Below are positions 14,813 to 19,831 of a stretch of 19,831 nt of DNA, piece by piece. The position numbers and the translations under genes were made by a program. This DNA comes from an uncultured Verrucomicrobiota bacterium (GTDB lineage Bacteria; Verrucomicrobiota; Kiritimatiellia; CAIQIC01; Lenti-01). The notes beneath the pieces are model-generated. The model was not told the DNA's origin, ran no database searches, and saw only the letters and a program-made list of their open reading frames with translations. The first letter of the stretch is position 1. Each line of letters starts with the position of its first letter. The stretch spans positions 1-19,831 of the forward strand of contig CALKWZ010000039.1 of NCBI GenBank assembly GCA_938003985.1, in the 5' to 3' direction.

Positions 14813-14840
14813 GCCCATTCTGTTCCGCGGGACAATGGGC
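14813..14840. promoter_or_regulatory. Inverted repeat in the GT/CLC divergent spacer
   Basis: GCCCATT (14813-14819) and AATGGGC (14834-14840) are perfect inverted arms. Between them, TGTTC-CGCG-GGACA (14821-14834) is a second, nearly symmetrical element. It is one base away from the TGTTC-N4-GAACA motif reported for Verrucomicrobia LexA. Its place between two divergent starts fits an operator, but neither neighbour is an SOS gene, so the LexA reading is weak. Confidence 0.4.
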
Positions 14841-14842
14841 GT

Positions 14843-14871
14843 TGGACATCGCAAGGCGAATGGAAGATAAT
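14843..14871 (+). promoter_or_regulatory. Sigma70-like promoter of the CLC gene
   Basis: TGGACA (14843-14848) and GATAAT (14866-14871) each have one mismatch to consensus and are 17 bp apart. The start of transcription would fall near 14878, leaving about 4 nt before ATG 14882. If so, the GGAG at 14872-14875 would lie outside the message. Confidence 0.45.
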
Positions 14872-14881
14872 GGAGTTTTCC

Positions 14882-16978
14882 ATGGCCCCAGACCCCGCCA
14901 ACGCCAAATCCGCCTTTCCGCGGCTGCCCGTGCTCGCACGCTGGCTGCGGCGCGTCGGCCGCACCTGGATCGAGCGCGCCCGCGGCGGCGAAACCGTCTT
15001 TCTGTTTCTCACCGCGGCGTTCATCGGCCTGCTGGGCGGTCTCGGCGCCATCGCGTTCGAAGGCGCCATCCATCTGTTCCAGGACGGATTCTGGGGAACC
15101 GTCGAACCCGGCCTCGAATGGCTGCGCCAGGTGCCCGTCTGGAAAATCCTGCTCGTGCCGGCGTGCGGCGGCTTGCTGGTCGGGCTCATCACCACCTATC
15201 TCGTCGCCGAGGCCAAGGGCCACGGCGTGCCCGAAGTCATCAAGGCCGTGGCGCTGGCCGGCGGCAAGATCCGCGGACGCGTCGCGCTCGCCAAGACCGT
15301 CGCCTCGGCCGTCACGATCGGCAGCGGCGGTTCGGCCGGCCGCGAAGGTCCCATCATCCAGATCGGCGCGGCATTGGCATCCCGGGTCGGCCAATGGATG
15401 GGCATGTCCGCGCGCCGCCTGCGCACGCTCGTCGGCTGCGGAGCCGCGGCGGGCATCGCCGCCACGTTCAACGCGCCCATCGCCGGGGCGCTGTTCGCCG
15501 TGGAAGTCATCCTGGGCGAATTCGGCGCGGGCCAGTTCGGACCCATCGTCGTGTCCTCCGTGGTCGCGACGGTCGTCGCCCGCGCCTGGCACGGGAACGT
15601 CCCGGCGTTTTCGCCGCCGCCTTGCACCTTCGCCAGCGCCTGGGAACTGGTTCCCTACGCCCTGCTCGGACTGCTGTGCGGGCTCGTGTCCTTCGCCTAT
15701 ATCCGCCTCAACGTCGCCGCCGACCGGTTTTTCGAAGAGCGCCGCGGCTGGCATCCCGCGGTCCGGCCGGCCCTCGGCGGCCTGCTTGTCGGCCTGCTGG
15801 CCCTGGTCGTGCCGCACGTGCTCGGCGACGGCCATTGGCTCGCGAACGACGCCTTCGCCGGCCGCTTCCCCGGCCTCCTGCTGCTCGCGCTCGTCTTCGC
15901 GAAAATGCTGGCCACGTCCGTCACCCTGGGCTCCGGCGGCTCCGGCGGCGTGTTCTCCCCCGCGCTGGCCATCGGCGCCTTGCTCGGCGCTTGGCTCGGC
16001 GGCGTGGCCGAACCGGCGCTCGGCGCGCGGTACGGCGGGCTGGCGGCCTATGCGCTCGTCGGCATGGGCGGCCTCGTGGCCGGCTCGATGCTCGCGCCCA
16101 TCACCGCCATCCTGATGGTCTTCGAGATCACCTCCAACTATTCCATCATCCTGCCGGTGATGCTCGTTTCCATCCTCAGCACCGCCCTCGTCTCCCGGCT
16201 GACCGGCCATTTGTCCATCTACACCTTCAAGCTCGACCGCCAGGGCATCCGCCTGTTCCGCGGCCGTTCGCCCGATCTGCTGCAGGAGCACCGCGTCGCG
16301 GACCATCTGCGCCCGCACGTCGAAACCATCCGCCCCGCCGAACCCGCGTCCGTTCTCATGGACCGCATGCTGGCCTCCGCCGCCGCCCAGTTCTACGTCG
16401 TCGACGACCAGGCCGCGCTGCTTGGCGCCATCACCCTCGGCGACGCCCGCCGCGTCCTGCTCTCCCCGCCGACCCTCGCCCGCATCCTCATGGCCGAAGA
16501 CGTCATGCGGCGCGACGTCCCCGCCGTCGCGCCCGGCGAAAGCCTCTCGTCGGCCCTCGCCAAATTCGCCCGCGCCCGCCTCCAGGAGCTGCCCGTCGTG
16601 CAGGCCGACGACGACCGGCGGCTGCTCGGCACCCTCGCCTACGCCGACGTCCTGGCCGTCTACCAGGACGAAGTCTTCAAGGCCGATTCCGCCCCCGCCC
16701 TGTCCCGCGGCGTTTCCGCCCTCGCCGGCAACCGCATCGAAATCGCCCCCGGCTTCGAACTTGCCGAGTGGGAGCCCTCCGCCCGCTTCCACGGCCGGAC
16801 CCTGGCCGACGCGCGCCTGCCGGACGTCCTCGGCGTCCACGTGCTGTTGATCAAGCGACGCGACGCGACGGGCCAGCTGGCCACGCTCCTGCCCGACGCC
16901 CAGACCGTGTTGACGGCCGGCGACGTCCTCGTCCTGCTGGGCCCCGCCGCCGCCGTCGCCCGCGCCGCGGGGTCTTGA
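14882..16978 (+). CDS. CLC-type chloride channel with CBS and RCK_C domains
   Basis: This is a 698-residue inner-membrane CLC protein. The membrane part (about 37-440) carries the family filter motifs: GHGVPE (113-118), GREGP (153-157) with gating glutamate E155, and GGVFSP (355-360). The centre of GHGVPE is His where E. coli ClcA has Ser107. Val209 takes the place of the proton glutamate (E203 in E. coli ClcA), a pattern found in CLC channels and not in H+/Cl- exchangers. Cytoplasmic tandem CBS domains (about 473-600, nucleotide sensing) and a C-terminal RCK_C/TrkA_C-like domain (about 608-698) follow. ATG 14882 has GGAG 6 bases upstream; ATG 14870 (MEFS) is an alternative. A single-gene unit is likely, with the gene pair on the other side divergent. 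Confidence 0.92.
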   Translation: MAPDPANAKSAFPRLPVLARWLRRVGRTWIERARGGETVFLFLTAAFIGLLGGLGAIAFEGAIHLFQDGFWGTVEPGLEWLRQVPVWKILLVPACGGLLVGLITTYLVAEAKGHGVPEVIKAVALAGGKIRGRVALAKTVASAVTIGSGGSAGREGPIIQIGAALASRVGQWMGMSARRLRTLVGCGAAAGIAATFNAPIAGALFAVEVILGEFGAGQFGPIVVSSVVATVVARAWHGNVPAFSPPPCTFASAWELVPYALLGLLCGLVSFAYIRLNVAADRFFEERRGWHPAVRPALGGLLVGLLALVVPHVLGDGHWLANDAFAGRFPGLLLLALVFAKMLATSVTLGSGGSGGVFSPALAIGALLGAWLGGVAEPALGARYGGLAAYALVGMGGLVAGSMLAPITAILMVFEITSNYSIILPVMLVSILSTALVSRLTGHLSIYTFKLDRQGIRLFRGRSPDLLQEHRVADHLRPHVETIRPAEPASVLMDRMLASAAAQFYVVDDQAALLGAITLGDARRVLLSPPTLARILMAEDVMRRDVPAVAPGESLSSALAKFARARLQELPVVQADDDRRLLGTLAYADVLAVYQDEVFKADSAPALSRGVSALAGNRIEIAPGFELAEWEPSARFHGRTLADARLPDVLGVHVLLIKRRDATGQLATLLPDAQTVLTAGDVLVLLGPAAAVARAAGS

Positions 16979-17011
16979 CCTCCCGATCGGCCGCCCAGGC
17001 CCCCCTCCATT

Positions 17012-17041
17012 TCGGGTATTGTTTTATAAAACAATACCCGA
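17012..17041. repeat. Perfect 30-bp AT-centred palindrome
   Basis: TCGGGTATTGTTTTA is followed directly by its exact reverse complement, with no spacer and no mismatch. It begins 33 bp after the CLC stop and lies 157 bp before the ssnA-like start. As RNA it would form a strong hairpin, but no U-tract follows, so it is a poor rho-independent terminator. The AT-rich core in GC-rich surroundings also suits an operator for a dimeric repressor. The function is undecided. Confidence 0.85.
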
Positions 17042-17198
17042 TTCTACCTGACCGGTTTTCGCCCCTTGCGTCCTCTCAACGCCGCGTCCGAACCGGGAAC
17101 CAACCCATAAAAAGTTTCCACGATACGGGGAAAATGCTAAAAAGTCCCTTGCCGTGCGGAATCTTTTTGCGCGCGGAAAACCTATCCCGGAGGCCCCC

Positions 17199-18515
17199 AT
17201 GACCGCCCTGCTGATCAAGAACGCCCTGGTCGTCACCCTCGACGACGCCGGCACCATCCTCCCCCAAGGCGAAATCCTTATCGAAGGCTCCAGGATTTCC
17301 GCCGTCGGCCCGTCCGTCAAGGTCCCCGTCGGCGCCCAGGTCGTGGACGCCCAAGGCATGGTCGCCATGCCCGGCCTCATCAACGCCCACCACCACTTCT
17401 ACTCCTCCTTCGCCCGCGGCTTCGCCCCGCCCGGCGAACCGGCCCGCAATTTCGTCGAAATCCTCCAGCGCATGTGGTGGAAGCTCGACCTCGCCCTCGA
17501 CCCCGAGGCCGTCCGCTACTCCGCCCTCGTCGCCCTCCTCGAAGCCATCCACACCGGCTGCACCACCGTCATCGACCACCACGCCTCCCCGTCCTGCACC
17601 GACGGCTCGCTGGATATCATGGAAGAAACCTTCCGCCAGGCCGGCCTCTCCGGCTGCCTGTGCTACGAGACCTCCGACCGCAACGTCCCTGCCGACGGCG
17701 TCGCCGAAAACACCCGCTTCATCAAGAAAACCCAGGCCGCCGGCGACGGCCAGGTCACCGCGCTCTTCGGCCTCCACGCGCAGATGACCCTCTCCGACGC
17801 CACCCTCGAGGCCACCGCCCGCGTCTGCTCCGAGACCAAGGCCGGCGTCCATATCCACGTCGCCGAGGATCTCTCCGACGAAACCGACTGCATCGCCAAG
17901 CACGGCTCGCGCATCATCCAGCGCCTCCACAAGTTCGGCCTGACCGGGAAAAACTCCCTCTTCATCCACGGCATCCATCTCGACGAATCCGAAATGGACC
18001 TGATCGCCCAGACCGGCACCATGATGGTCCACAATCCGGAATCCAACATGAACAACGCCGTCGGCACGCAGAAGATGCTGACGCTGCTGAAGAAGGGCAT
18101 CCTGCTCGGCCTCGGCACCGACGGCATGACCTCGCACATGATCTCCGCCGCCCGCGTCGCCCACCTCCTCCAGCGCGCGACCCTCGCCGATCCGCGCGTT
18201 GCGTTCTGCGAAGCCTGCGACATGCTGCTCGCCAAGAACGCGCAGATCGCCGCCCGCTGCTTCCCCGACCCGCGCGGCCAGCTCGCGCCCGGCCAGCTCG
18301 CCGACGTCGCGATCTTCGACTACGTCCCCACCACCCCCCTCGAGCCCGGCCGCTTCCTCGGCCACCTGCTCTACGGCCTCAACTACGCCCGCGTCCACAC
18401 CACCATCGCCCGCGGCCGCGTCCTCATGCGCGACTCCAAGATCCTGACCCTCGACGAAAAGGAAATCTGCGCCAAGGCCCGCGAGTCCGCCCGCGGGGTC
18501 TGGAAGAGGTTCTAG
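17199..18515 (+). CDS. ssnA: SsnA-like putative aminohydrolase
   Basis: This 438-residue metal-dependent amidohydrolase closely follows the pattern of SsnA: PGLINAHHHFYS near the start (58-69; metal ligands H64 and H66), MWWKLDLAL (92-100), CTTVIDHHASP (121-131), VHIHVAED (217-224; H220, E223), FIHGIHLDE (255-263; H257), NPESNMNN (279-286) and LGTDGM (305-310; D308). E. coli SsnA is 442 residues and sits in a purine/selenium-linked cluster; its substrate is not firmly known. None of those partners is visible here, so the physiological role is open; a related deaminase or chlorohydrolase is the alternative. ATG 17199 has a strong GGAGG (17189-17193) 5 bases upstream; an extension from 17154 lacks homology. 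No confident promoter is seen in the 220-bp upstream spacer. Confidence 0.82.
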   Translation: MTALLIKNALVVTLDDAGTILPQGEILIEGSRISAVGPSVKVPVGAQVVDAQGMVAMPGLINAHHHFYSSFARGFAPPGEPARNFVEILQRMWWKLDLALDPEAVRYSALVALLEAIHTGCTTVIDHHASPSCTDGSLDIMEETFRQAGLSGCLCYETSDRNVPADGVAENTRFIKKTQAAGDGQVTALFGLHAQMTLSDATLEATARVCSETKAGVHIHVAEDLSDETDCIAKHGSRIIQRLHKFGLTGKNSLFIHGIHLDESEMDLIAQTGTMMVHNPESNMNNAVGTQKMLTLLKKGILLGLGTDGMTSHMISAARVAHLLQRATLADPRVAFCEACDMLLAKNAQIAARCFPDPRGQLAPGQLADVAIFDYVPTTPLEPGRFLGHLLYGLNYARVHTTIARGRVLMRDSKILTLDEKEICAKARESARGVWKRF

Positions 18516-18522
18516 GGGGAAG

Positions 18523-18557
18523 TATTCAGGAGTCAGAATTCAGGATCCAGAATTTAG
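18523..18557. repeat. Heptamer array A (NNNTCAG orientation)
   Basis: Five uninterrupted 7-bp units with consensus NNNTCAG (TATTCAG, GAGTCAG, AATTCAG, then two diverged copies). It starts 8 bp after the ssnA-like stop. Bases 18524-18543 are an exact inverted copy of 18617-18636 in array B. Confidence 0.85.
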
Positions 18558-18616
18558 CCTTTTGGGCGCAAGGACCTAGATCGAAACACTAAAAGGAATT
18601 GAAACATTCAACCCTT
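18558..18616. other. Inter-array segment with CRISPR-repeat-like sequence
   Basis: This AT-richer segment of about 59 bp lies in the loop between inverted arrays A and B. It holds ACTAAAAGGAATTGAAAC (18588-18605), which ends like the 3' handle (ATTGAAAC) of many type I/III CRISPR repeats. GAAACA occurs twice (18583-18588, 18601-18606). There is only one copy, no spacer pattern and no cas gene, so it is not called a CRISPR. Confidence 0.5.
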
Positions 18617-18651
18617 CTGAATTCTGACTCCTGAATTCTGAATACTGGATT
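18617..18651. repeat. Heptamer array B (CTGANNN orientation)
   Basis: Five 7-bp units (CTGAATT, CTGACTC, CTGAATT, CTGAATA, CTGGATT). It is inverted relative to array A, with a 20-bp exact match, so arrays A and B can pair into a stem with a loop of about 73 nt. Confidence 0.85.
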
Positions 18652-18680
18652 TCGATATTTAAACAACTCCTTCCACCATT

Positions 18681-18708
18681 CTGAATACTGAATCCTGAAT
18701 ACTGGATA
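18681..18708. repeat. Heptamer array C next to the mvaS start
   Basis: Four 7-bp units (CTGAATA, CTGAATC, CTGAATA, CTGGATA) are followed by one degenerate seven-base unit, CTTTCTT (18709-18715), that runs straight into the ATG at 18716. The orientation matches array B and the array before the hydrolase gene at 2281-2308. Confidence 0.85.
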
Positions 18709-18715
18709 CTTTCTT

Positions 18716-19831
18716 ATGAAGATTGGCATCGACCTCATCTCCTTCCACACCCCCGCCTACGTCCTCGACCTGCGCGTGCTGGCGCAGAAGCGCGGGGCGG
18801 ATCCCGACAAATTCATCGTCGGCATCGGCCAGGAACGCATGGCCGTCGTGCCCCCGGACCAGGACATCGTCACCCTCGCCGCCAACGCCGCCCTGCCCGT
18901 CGTCGAAAAAGCCGGCCGCGAGAACGTCGAACTGCTGCTTTTCGCCACGGAATCGGGCATCGACCAATCCAAGGCCGCGGCCATGTTCTGCCACAAGCTG
19001 CTCGGCCTGCCCTCGACTTGTCGCTGCATCGAAACCAAGGAAGCCTGCTACGGCGCCACGGCCAGCCTCCGCATGGCCGTCGCCATGGTCGCCGCGCGGC
19101 CCCACACCAAGGCCCTCGTCCTCGCCGCCGACATCGCCCGCTACGATCTCGCCAGCCCCGGCGAACCCACCCAGGGCGCCGGCGCGGTCGCCATGCTCGT
19201 CTCCGCCCATCCGCGCGTCCTCGCGCTCGACCCCGAAGCCGGCTTCCACGCCGAGGACATCATGGACTTCTGGCGGCCCAACTACCGCGAAGAAGCCCTC
19301 GTCGACGGCAAGTACTCCACCAAGATGTACCTGACCACCCTCATCGACGCGTGGAACAACTACAAGGCGGCCTCGAAGCGCGGCCTGACCGACCACCGGC
19401 ACTACTGCTTCCACATGCCCTTCACCAAGATCGCCTACAAGTCCTACGAGCGCCTCTGCAAGACCGAGGCCGCCGAACTGCCGCCCAAGGACGAACTCGA
19501 GCGCCTGCTCGAACCGGCCCTCCAGTACAACCGCCAGACCGGCAACACCTATGCCGCCTGCGTGTACGAAGGCTTCGCGTCGCTCCTCGACAACGCGCCC
19601 GCCGCCCTCGACGACCAGCGCATCGGCTTCTTCTCCTACGGCTCCGGCTGCATGGCCGAATTCTTCTCGGGCGTCGTCCAGCGCGGCTACCGCGAACACC
19701 TCTTCACCGACCAGCACCGCGCCATGCTCGATACCCGCACCCCCGTCACCTATCGCCAATACGAAGACATCTTCAACTACGGCATCCCCAAAGACGGCGC
19801 CGACCACGTCTTCGCCCCCTACCGCGGCGGC
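18716..19831 (+). CDS. mvaS: Hydroxymethylglutaryl-CoA synthase, 3'-truncated by window end
   Basis: The frame is open to the last base and gives 372 residues of an expected 385-390. HMG-CoA synthase condenses acetyl-CoA with acetoacetyl-CoA, the first committed step of the mevalonate route to isoprenoids. The catalytic residues sit at the same numbers as in Staphylococcus aureus MvaS: E79 (in ATES), C111 (in ETKEACYGAT) and H233 (in YCFHMPFTK). GEPTQGAGAVAM (149-160), DFWRP (184-188) and FFSYGSG are also present. It is therefore the thiolase-fold bacterial MvaS and not a 3-ketoacyl-ACP synthase III. No Shine-Dalgarno sequence precedes the ATG: heptamer repeats run up to it. The start is still firm, since homology begins at MKIGID. 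Other mevalonate genes would be expected beyond the window. Confidence 0.95.
   Translation, partial: MKIGIDLISFHTPAYVLDLRVLAQKRGADPDKFIVGIGQERMAVVPPDQDIVTLAANAALPVVEKAGRENVELLLFATESGIDQSKAAAMFCHKLLGLPSTCRCIETKEACYGATASLRMAVAMVAARPHTKALVLAADIARYDLASPGEPTQGAGAVAMLVSAHPRVLALDPEAGFHAEDIMDFWRPNYREEALVDGKYSTKMYLTTLIDAWNNYKAASKRGLTDHRHYCFHMPFTKIAYKSYERLCKTEAAELPPKDELERLLEPALQYNRQTGNTYAACVYEGFASLLDNAPAALDDQRIGFFSYGSGCMAEFFSGVVQRGYREHLFTDQHRAMLDTRTPVTYRQYEDIFNYGIPKDGADHVFAPYRGG

Noticed and set aside
14315..16840. An 841-codon minus-strand reading frame opposite the CLC gene
   Set aside because: It is the mirror of a GC-rich membrane-protein gene. Its tail is also an out-of-frame reading of the GT4 gene.
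17012..17041. Rho-independent terminator for the CLC gene
   Set aside because: The stem is strong, but no U-tract follows on either strand and the symmetry has no loop-like spacer. It is kept as an unassigned palindrome.
18558..18616. CRISPR array
   Set aside because: Only one repeat-like sequence is present, there is no regular repeat-spacer pattern, and no cas gene is in the window.
18659..19807. A 382-codon minus-strand reading frame at the right end
   Set aside because: The opposite strand encodes MvaS with catalytic residues at the expected positions, which leaves no room for a second real gene.

Overview
This window looks like one end of a metagenome-derived contig from a GC-rich, Gram-negative-type bacterium. 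The Gram-negative reading rests on a DUF481-type outer-membrane beta-barrel and on secreted or anchored proteins. Bases 1-46 are not genomic: they match an Illumina TruSeq index adapter, so the left end is an assembly or trimming artefact. The phylum cannot be fixed from the sequence. A GxxExxY gene, short intergenic tandem repeats, a bacterial mevalonate-pathway gene and dense intergenic palindromes together would suit the PVC superphylum (Verrucomicrobiota/Kiritimatiellota/Lentisphaerota) or a similar uncultured group. That is inference only.

Layout, left to right. (1) 47-1110: 3' part of a membrane GT-C type glycosyltransferase-like protein. (2) 1111-1425: a gene-free stretch with three palindromes of the form TTTACGT-N3-ACGTAAA, two of them 31 bp apart, ahead of a sigma70-like promoter and parA. 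(3) 1426-5283: parA, a YycJ-like metallo-beta-lactamase-fold hydrolase and argS. A 442-bp candidate mobile unit (GxxExxY gene bounded by 29-bp inverted repeats) sits between the hydrolase and argS. (4) 5297-6559: an exported EEP-family phosphodiesterase/nuclease, translationally coupled to argS. (5) 6572-9373, minus strand: a DUF481 outer-membrane protein and a GGDEF-REC-HD-GYP cyclic-di-GMP protein. (6) 9527-11830: a membrane-anchored SGNH-like/TPR protein with a strong promoter. (7) 11844-14775, minus strand: a tightly overlapping set of two GT4 glycosyltransferases and a small polytopic membrane protein. (8) 14882-16978: a CLC chloride channel with CBS and RCK_C domains. (9) 17199-19831: an SsnA-like amidohydrolase, then a repeat island, then mvaS (HMG-CoA synthase), which runs off the right end.

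The genes fall into housekeeping (argS, parA, mvaS), envelope and surface polysaccharide (GT-C, two GT4, SGNH/TPR, DUF481), signalling (c-di-GMP) and ion transport. No classical defence system, phage, IS transposase, rRNA, tRNA or CRISPR array is visible.

The most interesting layer is between the genes. Five separate kinds of short structured DNA occur here: the TTTACGT palindromes, 7-bp CTGANNN tandem arrays that run up to two start codons, 9-bp-based inverted repeats that enclose the GxxExxY gene and overlap its start and stop, an AT-rich perfect 30-bp palindrome, and an inverted heptamer island around a CRISPR-repeat-like sequence. The GxxExxY unit is the best candidate for an undescribed small mobile system.
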